Below are positions 1 to 10,465 of a DNA stretch of 64,000 bases, one piece after another; within the stretch, counting starts at the first letter, position 1; each line of letters begins with the position of its first letter. Location of the stretch: positions 18,888-82,887 of the forward strand of contig DATKAE010000062.1 of NCBI GenBank assembly GCA_035498405.1. Reading direction: 5' to 3'. Origin of the DNA: DATBFU01 sp035498405. GTDB lineage: Bacteria; Acidobacteriota; Thermoanaerobaculia; UBA5066; Gp7-AA6. The notes beneath the pieces are model-generated. The model worked only from the letters and a program-made list of their open reading frames with translations, did no database searches and was not told where the DNA came from. The position numbers and the translations under genes were made by a program.

Positions 1-164
1 TGGATCTTTCCGTTGGCCGTGACCTTCGAGACGACGTCCTCGGTCTTCGCCGGTGCCGCCGTCACGCGGGGGATCTTCCGGTCGCGCGCGGAGAGGGCCG
101 CCAGGAACAAGACCACGGCGAGCGCCAGCGCAACGGCGATGAGAATTTTCCAGGTTCGGGACAT
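1..164 (-). CDS. Periplasmic adaptor (HlyD/MacA type), N-terminal part only
   Basis: The gene runs off the left edge, so only about 54 residues are visible. It starts with ATG at 164 and encodes a short cytoplasmic tail, a membrane anchor near residues 6-25, and then ARDRKIPRVT and KVTANGKIQ. The last segment matches the adaptor at 4100-5365 almost residue for residue, so the two are paralogues. Such adaptors link an inner-membrane ABC permease to an outer-membrane channel. It lies 48 bases downstream of the permease at 213-1499 on the same strand and probably closes a duplicated adaptor-permease module. The substrate is unknown. Confidence 0.8.
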   Translation of the reverse strand, partial: MSRTWKILIAVALALAVVLFLAALSARDRKIPRVTAAPAKTEDVVSKVTANGKI

Positions 165-212
165 GGAAAACGCCTCTAGTTTCCGGCTCTCGACGGGGCG
201 AGAACGCGCAAC

Positions 213-1499
<1,287 letters not shown>

Positions 1500-1546
1500 G
1501 GATCTATCGCTCGCCGTTTCGGGACCGCCGACTGCAATTGTTCCTC

Positions 1547-2821
1547 CTATTCATACCGGAGCGCCTCGATCGGGTCTAGCCGCGAGGCCTTCACCGCCGG
1601 GTAGAGGCCGAAGAAGATCCCGACCGAGATCGAAACGAGAAGCCCCACGAGAACCGCCCAGATCGGCGTCTCGGCGGGGAGGGCGTCGAACACCCGCTTG
1701 ACTCCTGCGGGAATGGCGATTCCCAGGAGAACGCCGATCGCGCCGCCGAGCAGCGAGAGGGTCATCGCCTCCGTCAGGAACTGCAGAACGATGTCGCGCC
1801 GGTAGGCCCCCACCGCCTTGCGCACCCCGATCTCGCGGGTTCGCTCGGTCACGGACACCAACATGATGTTCATGACCCCGACCCCCCCGATCAAGAGGGA
1901 GATGCCGGCAACGAAGACCATCGCCAGCGTCACGCCGCGCGTAATGGCCTGGAAGCTCTCGATCATCTTGTCCGGCGTGAAGAGCGCGAAATCGTCGGGC
2001 TTGTCGAAGGGGACGTGGCGCCGCGCGCGCAGCAACTCCCTGCCCTTTTCGATGATCACCGGGACCTGCTCCGGCTTGTAGGGCACGGTGGCGATATGGA
2101 TCGTGTCGCCGTGTCCGTTCTTGATGAATGGAAATTGTCGATCGAACGCAGACAGGGGGATCAAGAGGAAGTTGTCGTTGGAGTGCCCCATCATCCGCCC
2201 CTTCTTCTCGAGCACCCCGATGACCATGTATTGGATGCCGTTGAAGTCGATTCCCTTTTCGAGCGGATCCTCGCGCGCAAACAGCGCCTCGCGGACGTCC
2301 TCCCCGATCACGGCGACGGGGGAAGCGTGCTGGAAGTCGCTCTCCGTGATGAACCGGCCGTAGCCGACGAAGTGATTGTTGGCGACCGAATAGTCTGCCG
2401 TCACCCCCGCCACCACCGGCGTCGTCGTCTCGGCGTCGCGGTACTTCACGTGGACGTCCGTGTGCCAGAGGTAACGTTCGGGCGAGACGGCCCGCATCTC
2501 CGGAATCGTCGCCTTCAAAGCGATCGCGTCCTCCAGCGTCAGGTCCTTGCGACGGCGCTCGGCCTCCCGGTCCCCGCCGGGTCCGAAGCGCATTTCGAAC
2601 TTCTGAAACTGCACCAGCGTCGCGCCGAAACTCTGAAAGCTGCGAATCATGTTGTTGTGAAAGCCGGTCACGATCGAGACCATGGCGATGACCGTCGCGA
2701 CGCCCACGACGATCCCGAGCACCGTCAGGATTGCCCGAAGCTTGTGCGTGCGGACGGCCAGGAGGGCGAAGCGAATGTTCTCGCCGAGCCCGCGTCGGAC
2801 GTGGCGAAGGAGAGAAGTCAC
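1547..2821 (-). CDS. MacB-type ABC transporter permease (FtsX fold), copy 2
   Basis: A 424-residue permease with the same plan as its neighbour: one N-terminal membrane segment, a periplasmic core of about 230 residues and three C-terminal membrane segments containing VSVTERTREIGVRKAVGA. Its final 25 residues are identical to those of the gene at 213-1499 and the nucleotide sequence around both stop codons is also very similar. The periplasmic parts differ more, as expected if the copies recognise different substrates or partners. It sits in a same-strand run of adaptor, permease, permease, permease, adaptor. Without an ATPase in view, the energising subunit is unknown. Confidence 0.9.
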   Translation of the reverse strand: MTSLLRHVRRGLGENIRFALLAVRTHKLRAILTVLGIVVGVATVIAMVSIVTGFHNNMIRSFQSFGATLVQFQKFEMRFGPGGDREAERRRKDLTLEDAIALKATIPEMRAVSPERYLWHTDVHVKYRDAETTTPVVAGVTADYSVANNHFVGYGRFITESDFQHASPVAVIGEDVREALFAREDPLEKGIDFNGIQYMVIGVLEKKGRMMGHSNDNFLLIPLSAFDRQFPFIKNGHGDTIHIATVPYKPEQVPVIIEKGRELLRARRHVPFDKPDDFALFTPDKMIESFQAITRGVTLAMVFVAGISLLIGGVGVMNIMLVSVTERTREIGVRKAVGAYRRDIVLQFLTEAMTLSLLGGAIGVLLGIAIPAGVKRVFDALPAETPIWAVLVGLLVSISVGIFFGLYPAVKASRLDPIEALRYE

Positions 2822-2888
2822 GTCGGAACGGGGCCGTCAGCCGCCGAAGGGGGATCCGATCCCAACCGGGAACCGACGGCCGGGCGCC

Positions 2889-4103
2889 CTACTCATAGCG
2901 CAGCGCTTCGACCGGCGGAAGGCGTCCGGCCTTCGACGCCGGCATCAGGCCGGCGATCAGGCCGGTCACGGTCGCGACTCCGATCCCGATCAGGATGAAG
3001 GAAGGCCTCACCTGCGCCGGAAAGAACTGGCTCACCCCGAACGAGAGAAGCGAACCCAGCACGACCCCGATCACGCCGCCCACCGACGAGAGCAGGGCGG
3101 CCTCGAGAAGGAATTGGTGTCGAATGTCGCTCTGCCGCGCGCCCATGGCGCGCCGTACGCCGATCTCCTTGGTGCGCTCGACGACCGACACGAACATGAT
3201 GTTGGCGATCACGATGGCACCGACGACCAGGGAAATACCCGAGATCAGAATCATCAGCAGGAAGGCCCCGGCCGAGATCCCCTTCCAGAGCGACTGCAAC
3301 ATCTCGGCCGTCACCAGGCCGAAGGGGTCGTCCTTGTCGAACTTGGTCTTGCGCAGCGCCCGCAGGATCGTCCGCACCTCGTCGGTCATCGGCCCGACCG
3401 CCTCGACGCCGCCCTTGGGCTTGACGAAGATGCCGATGTCGGTCGACGGCGCGATGTGCTTGGAGAAGAGGGTCAACGGCGTGTAGATGACGTTGTCTTG
3501 GCTCTCCCCGAGCACGTTTCCCTGCTTGGCGAGCGCGCCGATCACCTTCACCGGGTAGCCGTCGATCTTGATTACCCGCCCGATCGGATCCTGGTTCGGG
3601 AAGAATTGATCCTGGACGTCCCAGCCGATCACGGCGACGGGAGCGGCGTGATCGTACTCGGTCTCCGTGAAGAAGCGGCCGCTCGCGATGTCGATGTTCA
3701 TCATGTCGCCCATGTTGGGCGTCTGGCCATTGATTTGGACTCCCGATAGCTTGCGGTCGCCGTACTTGACCGGTCGCTCCCGTTCGGACTGTCCCCCGAC
3801 CTCGGAGCAGAGATGGCACTCGCGGCGCACGATCTGCATGTCCGTCAGCGTGACGTCGCGGCGCTTCATCGCGATGAGCCACTCTTCCCGGCTCATGATG
3901 ATTCCGTACTTGGTGAAGATGACGACGTCCGGGTTCAACCCGAAGACTTTGTCCTTGACGTAGCGATTCAGCCCCGAGATCACCGAAACCACGCCCACGA
4001 CGGTCGCGACACCGATGATGACCCCCAACAGCGTCAAGAATGCGCGCAGCTTATGGCGCGTCAGGCCCGCCGAGGAGACCCGGAAGAGTTCGACGGTCGT
4101 CAT
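2889..4103 (-). CDS. MacB-type ABC transporter permease (FtsX fold), divergent copy 3
   Basis: A 404-residue permease in the same family but clearly more diverged than the two downstream copies. It has an N-terminal membrane segment (LRAFLTLLGVIIGVATVVGV), a periplasmic domain, and C-terminal membrane segments with ANIMFVSVVERTKEIGVRRA, ending PVEALRYE. The periplasmic domain carries a C-x2-C pair (CHLC, residues about 95-98) that is absent from copies 1 and 2. The start ATG overlaps the stop codon of the upstream adaptor by four bases (ATGA), so adaptor and permease are translationally coupled and probably form one complex. Confidence 0.9.
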   Translation of the reverse strand: MTTVELFRVSSAGLTRHKLRAFLTLLGVIIGVATVVGVVSVISGLNRYVKDKVFGLNPDVVIFTKYGIIMSREEWLIAMKRRDVTLTDMQIVRRECHLCSEVGGQSERERPVKYGDRKLSGVQINGQTPNMGDMMNIDIASGRFFTETEYDHAAPVAVIGWDVQDQFFPNQDPIGRVIKIDGYPVKVIGALAKQGNVLGESQDNVIYTPLTLFSKHIAPSTDIGIFVKPKGGVEAVGPMTDEVRTILRALRKTKFDKDDPFGLVTAEMLQSLWKGISAGAFLLMILISGISLVVGAIVIANIMFVSVVERTKEIGVRRAMGARQSDIRHQFLLEAALLSSVGGVIGVVLGSLLSFGVSQFFPAQVRPSFILIGIGVATVTGLIAGLMPASKAGRLPPVEALRYE

Positions 4104-5365
4104 GCCGCCTTGGACTCTTCCTTCTTCTTCTTGTCGCTCTCCTTCTCGATCACGACCTTGTCGCCTTCCTTGACCTGCCGCAGCACCTTGAAGGGACCCG
4201 TCACGATCTCGGCGCCGACGCTCGGCCCCTTCGACACCTCGATCATGAGCTCGCCCGCCAGTCCGCTCTCGACCTTGACGAACTGGAGCTTTCCTTCCTT
4301 GACGACGTAGACGCCCTCCTCGGTTTCGGGCCGCCCGGCGGACGGGCCCTTCTTGCCGTCCTTCCTCGGGACGTCCCGCACCACGAGGGCCTGGATGGGA
4401 ATCGCCGTGGCGCCTTCCTTCCGGCCTGTCACGACCTCGGCGGTCACGGAGAAGCCGGGACGGATCGACTCGGGCGGATTCTGCACGCGAATCTTCACCT
4501 TGAAGTTGATCGCCTCGGAGCCTTGAGTGAGCGACAAGAGGTCGGGGTCGTTCTTCGGAATGGGAGAGGATCCAACCTCGGTCACGACACCCTGGAACTT
4601 CTTTCCCGGATAGGCATCGATCGCCAGTGTCGCCGTTTGCCCGACCTTGACCTGCGGCACCGACGTCTCATCGACCATCATGACTGCCTCGACTTCTCCC
4701 ATGTCGGAGACCGTCAACAACTGCGTTCCCGGGTTGTTCATCGTGCCGATGACGGTCACCTCGCCTTCCTTGATCGGCAGCGCCGTCACGATGCCCTCGA
4801 TCGGCGCCGTCACGGTGGTCTTCGAGAGCGAGTCACGGCTCCCCGCCAGAGCGGCCATCGCCTGGCGCATGCGCTGGTCCGTCGCCTCCAGCGTGGCTTG
4901 CGCGGCGTCGAGCGTGGACTTGGCCTTCTGGTACTCGGCCTCCGACAGGATGTGGGCGTCGAAGTTTCCCTTGGCCCGCTGGTAGTCGAGCCGGGCCTGC
5001 TCGGCGTTGGCCCGCGCCGCGTCCAAGTCGTGCTGCATCGCGGAGAGGCTCGCCTCGCTTCCCTGCGCGGCGGCCGCCAGCTGCGTCTTGTCGATCTGCA
5101 GGAGGAGCTGGCCCCGCTGGACGTGGTCCCCCTCCTTGACGGCGAGATTGACGATCTGGCCCATCACGAGCGCCGAGAGATCGACCTTCCGGCGCGCCTG
5201 GATCTTGCCGTTGGCCGTGACCTTGGCGACCAGGTCGACTTTCTCAACTTTCGCGGTCGTCACCCGCGGCAGGTTTCGGTCTCGGCCCGTCAACGAAAAG
5301 GCCAGGATCGCGCCCAGGCCGACGACGACCCCGACCCCCACGATGATCTTGGTTTTCTTCGACAT
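4100..5365 (-). CDS. Periplasmic adaptor subunit (HlyD/MacA family)
   Basis: A 421-residue membrane-fusion protein. An N-terminal anchor lies near residues 6-27. It is followed by a lipoyl-like half (VTANGKIQARRKVDLSALV), a coiled-coil hairpin of roughly residues 85-165 rich in Ala/Gln/Glu, the second lipoyl half (VTAPIEGIVTALPIKEGEV), beta-barrel domains, and a Lys/Glu-rich tail. In the MacA/HlyD family this bridges an inner-membrane pump to a TolC-like channel. It is the first gene of the export operon. A GGGGGGTTGG stretch just before the ATG is a usable ribosome-binding site. tRNA-Arg lies 119 bases upstream on the same strand, so some read-through transcription is possible. Confidence 0.9.
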   Translation of the reverse strand: MSKKTKIIVGVGVVVGLGAILAFSLTGRDRNLPRVTTAKVEKVDLVAKVTANGKIQARRKVDLSALVMGQIVNLAVKEGDHVQRGQLLLQIDKTQLAAAAQGSEASLSAMQHDLDAARANAEQARLDYQRAKGNFDAHILSEAEYQKAKSTLDAAQATLEATDQRMRQAMAALAGSRDSLSKTTVTAPIEGIVTALPIKEGEVTVIGTMNNPGTQLLTVSDMGEVEAVMMVDETSVPQVKVGQTATLAIDAYPGKKFQGVVTEVGSSPIPKNDPDLLSLTQGSEAINFKVKIRVQNPPESIRPGFSVTAEVVTGRKEGATAIPIQALVVRDVPRKDGKKGPSAGRPETEEGVYVVKEGKLQFVKVESGLAGELMIEVSKGPSVGAEIVTGPFKVLRQVKEGDKVVIEKESDKKKKEESKAA

Positions 5366-5483
5366 CCAACCCCCCGAATCACGAACAAACTTTTACAGTA
5401 CTGCTATTTCTACGGGTGGAGAGGGAGAAAGTTCGATCCGCAGGGGCCCCGGAAAGGGCCAGTTCCAAGCCCGGCGCCGACGA

Positions 5484-5560
5484 TGGTGCGCCCAGGAGGA
5501 TTTGAACCCCCAACCTCCTGATCCGTAGTCAGACGCTCTATCCAGTTGAGCTATGGGCGC
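5484..5560 (-). tRNA. tRNA-Arg(ACG)
   Basis: A 77-nt cloverleaf on the minus strand. The acceptor stem is GCGCCCA with TGGGCGC, the anticodon arm has loop CTACGGA with anticodon ACG, the T arm contains GTTCAAATC, the discriminator is A and CCA is encoded. Anticodon ACG must be converted to ICG by TadA to read CGU, CGC and CGA codons. The tadA gene lies just 193 bases away, divergently oriented. Confidence 0.97.
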
Positions 5561-5753
5561 AGGGCTCGTGAGGCTACCGGACCGGAGGCGCAAATTCAAG
5601 ACCGGCCGGCTCCTTCCCGCGCACCCGGCCGATCCGGAGCTCACCGGTCAGGGTGCGGCAGGAGGAGCAGGAGCGGTCCTGGCGGCGCCTCTCGGTTGGC
5701 CCGGGCAAATCCCGGAGGCGGCCGCGCTTCGCCCTGCGATAGCCTTCGGCGAA

Positions 5754-6212
5754 ATGCCCTGGAGCTCCCAAGACGAGCTTTTCATGAGCGAGGCCCTCGC
5801 CTTTGCCCGGATCGCTTTCGGGGAGCGCGAGGTCCCGGTGGGCGCGGTGGTGGTCCGGGAAGGGCGCATGATCGGGCGGGGACGCAACCGGCGGGAGGCC
5901 CTCGCCGACCCGACACTCCACGCGGAGATCGAGGCGCTGCGCGAGGCGGCACGGGCGGCCGGCAACTGGCGCCTGGAAGGCGCGACACTCTACGCAACGG
6001 TCGAGCCTTGCGCCATGTGCGCGGGCGCCGCGGTTAATGCCCGCATCGCGCGCATCGTCTTCGGCTGCGCGGACCCCAAGGCCGGCTACTGCGGCACGCT
6101 CGGCAACATCCCACAAGACCCCCGACTCAACCACCGGTGTGCGGTCGAGGGCGGTTTGCTGGCCGACCAGTCGGCCGAGCTCCTTCGGCTCTTCTTTCAG
6201 GCTCGCCGTTGA
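5754..6212 (+). CDS. tadA: tRNA adenosine(34) deaminase TadA
   Basis: A 152-residue cytidine-deaminase-fold enzyme that converts A34 of tRNA-Arg(ACG) to inosine. The zinc site is complete: HAE at residues 57-59, with E59 the proton shuttle, and PCAMC at 85-89 supplying the two cysteine ligands. The reading frame stays open upstream to 5553, overlapping the tRNA-Arg gene. I chose ATG 5754 because conserved TadA sequence starts just after it (DELFMSEALAFAR) and the length then fits the family (about 150-170 residues). Its only dedicated substrate, tRNA-Arg(ACG), is encoded next door on the other strand. Confidence 0.95.
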   Translation: MPWSSQDELFMSEALAFARIAFGEREVPVGAVVVREGRMIGRGRNRREALADPTLHAEIEALREAARAAGNWRLEGATLYATVEPCAMCAGAAVNARIARIVFGCADPKAGYCGTLGNIPQDPRLNHRCAVEGGLLADQSAELLRLFFQARR

Positions 6213-6272
6213 GCTCCGTCGCCTTTGGAAGGGCGGCGCCGAATCCGTTAGGATGCGCCCTCCGGCCCGACC

Positions 6273-6362
6273 GGAGAGGTGCTGGAGTGGTTGATCAGGC
6301 CGGTCTCGAAAACCGGTAAGCCCGAAAGGGTTTCGAGGGTTCGAATCCCTCCCTCTCCGCCA
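6273..6362 (+). tRNA. tRNA-Ser(CGA)
   Basis: A 90-nt class II tRNA with a long variable arm. The acceptor stem is GGAGAGG with CCTCTCC, the anticodon stem is CCGGT/ACCGG around loop CTCGAAA (anticodon CGA, reading UCG), the variable arm lies around AAGCCCGAAAGGGTTT, the T loop is TTCGAAT, the discriminator is G and CCA is encoded. Confidence 0.97.
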
Positions 6363-6425
6363 GCCTCCACCCCTCATCCCGGTTAAACTCCCGCTGGTCC
6401 CTGCCGTAGTACAAAGCGAGAACCC

Positions 6426-7352
<927 letters not shown>

Positions 7353-7359
7353 GGCAGAC

Positions 7360-8685
7360 ATGAGCGGGAAAAAGATCTTCGCCGTGATCCGGCGCGAGTA
7401 CATCGAGCGGGTCCGCACCAAGGCCTTCTGGATCGGGACGGCACTGATTCCGGTCTTCTTCATGGCCTACATCGGAATCCAAGTCGCCACGAGTCATAAC
7501 GCCGCGGGCAATCGCACGGTCGCCGTCGTGGACGTCTCGGGCAGACTCTACGAGCCCCTCGCCCGCGACCTGGCCGAACGGGAATCGAGGGCCCGGGCGG
7601 AAAGAGGCGGGAAGAGCGTGCACTGGATCCTGGCGCCGCGCCCCGTTACCGGCGACCTCGCTGCCACCAAGGAGGCCCTTCGCCAGGAGGTCCTTTCCAA
7701 GAAGATCGACGGCTACCTGGTCTTGGATCCGAGCTTGATCGAAAAAGACCGGATCGAGTACTACTCCGGGAACGTCTCCGAATACGTGGCTCAGAATCAG
7801 CTCGAGCGGGCAGTCAACCACGTGCTCTTGAAGGAGCGCATCGAGAGACGGGGCTTGCCCGCGGATCTCTCGAGCGAGCTCGAGCGCCATGCCGACCTGA
7901 GGCCGTTCAAGGTGACCAAGGCGGGGGCTACCGAGGAGAAAGGCGCCGCCTTGTTCACGGTGCTCATCTTCATGATCATCCTGTACACGACCTTCCTGAT
8001 GTACGGAATGCAGAACATGAAGGGAGTGATCGACGAGAAGACCAACCGCATCGTCGAAGTCATCATCGCCTCGGTGCGCCCGACCGAACTGATGATCGGG
8101 AAGATCGTCGGCATCGGGCTCGTCGGCTTGACCCAGTACCTGATCTGGTCGCTGATCGCCATGAACCTCACGCTTCCGGCGATCGCTGGGATCCTGACGA
8201 CGCCCGAATCGGGGATCCCTCAAATCCCGATCTCCATGATTCTCTACTTCATCCTGTTCTTCGTCTTCGGCTATTTCCTCTACGCGAGTATCTACACCGC
8301 GATCGGCGCGCCCTTCAACACCGACCAGGAAGCCCAGCAGCTCTCGATGGTGCCGATGTTTTTCATCGTGTCGGTGTGGGCATTCTTCCCCTCGCTGATG
8401 AACAACCCGAACGGCGGTGTCGCGATCTTCGCGTCTCTTTTTCCCCTGACCTCGCCGCTCGCGATGTTTCTCCGCACCTCGATGGGCCAGCCGCCCGGCT
8501 GGCAGGTCGCTCTCTCGATCGTTCTGCTGATCGCATCCACTCTGCTGATCGCCTGGGTGGCGGGACGGGTCTATCGGGTCGGCATCCTGATGTACGGCAA
8601 GAAGCCGACAATTCCGGAGATCGCTCGCTGGGTGCGGTATCGTCCCGGTCAAGCCCCGCAGCCGGCGGCGCGAGAAGCCTCCTAA
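7360..8685 (+). CDS. ABC-2 type transporter permease, NatB-like
   Basis: A 441-residue inner-membrane subunit. One membrane segment lies near residues 25-48 (FWIGTALIPVFFMAYIGIQV), followed by an extracytoplasmic domain of about 150 residues, then five or six membrane segments from about residue 205 to 425. The family motif FLMYGMQNMKGVIDEKTNRIVE is recognisable near the first of these. It follows the NatA-like ATPase in the same operon and would form the membrane channel of the exporter. Confidence 0.9.
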   Translation: MSGKKIFAVIRREYIERVRTKAFWIGTALIPVFFMAYIGIQVATSHNAAGNRTVAVVDVSGRLYEPLARDLAERESRARAERGGKSVHWILAPRPVTGDLAATKEALRQEVLSKKIDGYLVLDPSLIEKDRIEYYSGNVSEYVAQNQLERAVNHVLLKERIERRGLPADLSSELERHADLRPFKVTKAGATEEKGAALFTVLIFMIILYTTFLMYGMQNMKGVIDEKTNRIVEVIIASVRPTELMIGKIVGIGLVGLTQYLIWSLIAMNLTLPAIAGILTTPESGIPQIPISMILYFILFFVFGYFLYASIYTAIGAPFNTDQEAQQLSMVPMFFIVSVWAFFPSLMNNPNGGVAIFASLFPLTSPLAMFLRTSMGQPPGWQVALSIVLLIASTLLIAWVAGRVYRVGILMYGKKPTIPEIARWVRYRPGQAPQPAAREAS

Positions 8686-8760
8686 GCGGCGCGCGCGGTC
8701 GCGGCCGAGCTCGCCGCCTTGCCGGCCCCTCGGCCCTATGCTAATTTTGCCGGCCCGTTC

Positions 8761-8835
8761 GGCCCATTCGTCTAACGGTTAGGACGCAGCCCTCTCAAGG
8801 CTGAAATACGGGTTCGATTCCCGTATGGGCTACCA
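8761..8835 (+). tRNA. tRNA-Glu(CTC)
   Basis: A 75-nt tRNA. The acceptor stem is GGCCCAT with ATGGGCT (first pair G-U), the anticodon stem is CAGCC/GGCTG around loop CTCTCAA (anticodon CTC, reading GAG), the T arm is ACGGG/CCCGT around TTCGATT, the discriminator is A and CCA is encoded. Its 3' half is duplicated twice downstream. Confidence 0.95.
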
Positions 8836-8977
8836 GATCTTGCCGCCCCTTCAAGCCTCCCGCTGCGTTGGGACGCAGCCCTCTCAAGGCGGCTGAAGTC
8901 CGCGCGGCTCGCCGCCGCGACACGGGTTCGATTCCCGTATGGGCTACCAGATCTTGCCGCCCCTTCAAGCCTCCCGC
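8808..8977 (+). repeat. Direct repeat of tRNA-Glu 3' end plus flank (56 bp, two perfect copies)
   Basis: Positions 8808-8863 and 8922-8977 are identical over 56 bases (period 114). Each copy contains the T arm, the CCA end and the following CAGATCTTGCCGCC flank. A third degenerate unit follows in the same phase. Confidence 0.9.
8871..8949 (+). pseudogene. Decayed tRNA-Glu copy 1
   Basis: Repeats the anticodon arm and T arm of tRNA-Glu(CTC) but lacks the 5' acceptor and D arm. An extra 25 bases of GC-rich sequence sit between the anticodon arm and the T arm. From 8922 to 8977 it is identical to 8808-8863, which covers the tRNA 3' end and 28 bases of flank. It cannot fold into a normal tRNA. 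Confidence 0.8.
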
Positions 8978-8983
8978 CGAGTC

Positions 8984-9050
8984 GGCACGCAGCCCTCTCG
9001 AGGCCGCTGAAGGCGGCGCGCCTCCCCGGCGCGACACGGTTCGATCGAGC
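8984..9050 (+). pseudogene. Decayed tRNA-Glu copy 2
   Basis: A second, more degraded copy, offset by 114 bases from copy 1. The anticodon arm (CGCAGCCCTCTCGAGG) and part of the T arm (ACACGGTTCGAT) remain, but the T stem and acceptor are lost. It ends shortly before the lipoprotein gene on the other strand. Confidence 0.65.
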
Positions 9051-9057
9051 CGGCCGC

Positions 9058-9777
9058 TTACTGTCGGTTCGGCTTACAGGCGAAAATCAGCGCCCGATCC
9101 CCCTCGACCAGAACGGCGTTGCCCCCGGCCCTCGCGGCGCGCTCGGCAATACACGAGATGGGAGTTCCGCCGCCTTCGGCCGGGCACTCGGTCTTCAGGT
9201 CAATTTCGTCCAGATAGACGCAGCCTTTGACCGCCTCTCGGCTCTGCACGAGTCGCACTCCGGCACTCGTCGGGGTCGGGGAGATCTTCAGCGGAGCCGG
9301 AACCGGAGTCGCCGTCGGGGTCGGCGACAAAGACGGAACTGGCGGAGGAGCTGGGGTCACCGAGAGACTGGGAGTCGGCGTTGGCCTTGGGGTCGGCGAC
9401 GGCGAGGGTGTTGCGGATGGAGGGGGGGTCGCGGAAGGAGTTGGAGTCGCCGAGAGCTCGCTCGGGGTGGGGCTCGGAGCCTCGCACTGGTAGGCCTCTC
9501 CGACGAAGCCTTTCGCGAGCAGCGTGTCGCCACCCGCCACCAGAACCTGGTACCGAAGGCACTCCTCGGTCGTCGGCTGGGCGATCAGGCCGCAGCCTCG
9601 ACTCGTGTCCCAGGCATCAAGGAACGCGACCCGGCGGCAGTCCTTGACGTCGTTCGGGTTGGTCGTGACCTTCACGTCCCAAATCGACTTCGTCGCCTTC
9701 ATGGTCTGCTTATAGCTCGCGCAGCCGAAACCGGCCGCCAAGAGCAGCACGAGAACCGCGCCGGTGTGACTTCGCAT
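9058..9777 (-). CDS. Lipoprotein with two related Cys-rich domains joined by a Pro/Thr/Ser linker
   Basis: A 239-residue protein with a lipoprotein signal peptide (lipobox GFGC, Cys19). Residues about 40-98 and 185-238 look like two versions of one small domain. Each has an early Cys before a short hydrophobic strand, a middle Cys before an Ala/Leu helix with GG(D/N)xx(L/V), and a final Cys (AYQC and IFAC). This pattern resembles RcsF/DUF4156-type small lipoprotein domains, which is an inference. The middle (about 100-175) is a low-complexity TPTP/PSPS linker. Not recognised as a named family; probably anchored in the outer membrane. Confidence 0.75.
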   Translation of the reverse strand: MRSHTGAVLVLLLAAGFGCASYKQTMKATKSIWDVKVTTNPNDVKDCRRVAFLDAWDTSRGCGLIAQPTTEECLRYQVLVAGGDTLLAKGFVGEAYQCEAPSPTPSELSATPTPSATPPPSATPSPSPTPRPTPTPSLSVTPAPPPVPSLSPTPTATPVPAPLKISPTPTSAGVRLVQSREAVKGCVYLDEIDLKTECPAEGGGTPISCIAERAARAGGNAVLVEGDRALIFACKPNRQ

Positions 9778-9934
9778 GCGAATGCCTCGCCCCCGGACGA
9801 ATGAAATGAAGAACGCGAGGCAAGCCTATCAGTCCCGGGAGAACCGGGCACCGATCAAAAATCTCCTCTTCCGAGCGCTCTAACCCGTCCCTCTACGCGT
9901 ACCATTCGGCCGGAGCCTCCCGTGGACGTTAGAA

Positions 9935-10327
9935 TTGCGGCTCTTGAGGCAGGCTCATCCGGCTGCCGGCCGTTCGTCCGGCCCGCTGACTCCCGTGCAG
10001 AGAAAGCACCCGATTCCCAAGCGGCGCCGCCGCCAGCGGCGCGGCAAGGCCTGGAACCTCGGCATGGGCATCTTCTTCTTCATCGTCGGCGTCATCGGTA
10101 TCTTGATCCCCGTCATGCCCCAGGTCCCCTTCTTCATCATGAGCCTGTTGTTCTTCTCGCTGGTCTTTCCCCCGATTCGCCGGCGAATCCGGCGCTTTCT
10201 GCATGGCCACCCCCGAGTGGCGCACGCCTACAAGCGCTGGCGAGACAAGGCCCGGAAGAAGCGCCAAGCCATCATCCGAAGGGAGAAGGAGCTCTTCGCT
10301 CACCTGCGCCACCACGGAGAGGTCTAG
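9935..10327 (+). CDS. Small inner-membrane protein, DUF454/YbaN-like
   Basis: Up to 130 residues. A strongly basic N-terminus (KRRRRQRRGK) precedes two hydrophobic segments (GIFFFIVGVIGILIPVMPQV and PFFIMSLLFFSLVF), with the proline-rich turn IPVMPQVPFF typical of the DUF454 family. It ends in a basic helical tail. The TTG at 9935 is the furthest start. A GTG at 9995 would give 110 residues and fits the family length better; neither has a clear ribosome-binding site. The function of the family is unknown. Confidence 0.65.
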   Translation: MRLLRQAHPAAGRSSGPLTPVQRKHPIPKRRRRQRRGKAWNLGMGIFFFIVGVIGILIPVMPQVPFFIMSLLFFSLVFPPIRRRIRRFLHGHPRVAHAYKRWRDKARKKRQAIIRREKELFAHLRHHGEV

Positions 10328-10465
10328 GGCAGCGATCCCTCACCGACAAGCACCGCCAAACGGCGACTCGTCGAGAGGGAAGTTTGTGGCGGCTGGGCAG
10401 AGCGGCGGCTTCTTCGGTTCTCCGCCTTCGAGGCCTCCGCATCCGGCGGACGGAGCCGATTCTCG

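Noticed and set aside
4040..5521. Long plus-strand open frame of 493 codons opposite the adaptor gene
   Set aside because: It is rich in Arg, His, Asp and Leu with no domain, and lies exactly antisense to a clear HlyD-family gene; high GC keeps antisense frames open. Many similar long frames across the window were dropped for the same reason.
8795..9037. Minus-strand open frame of 80 codons with an internal repeat
   Set aside because: Its repeat is simply the tRNA-Glu duplications read in reverse.
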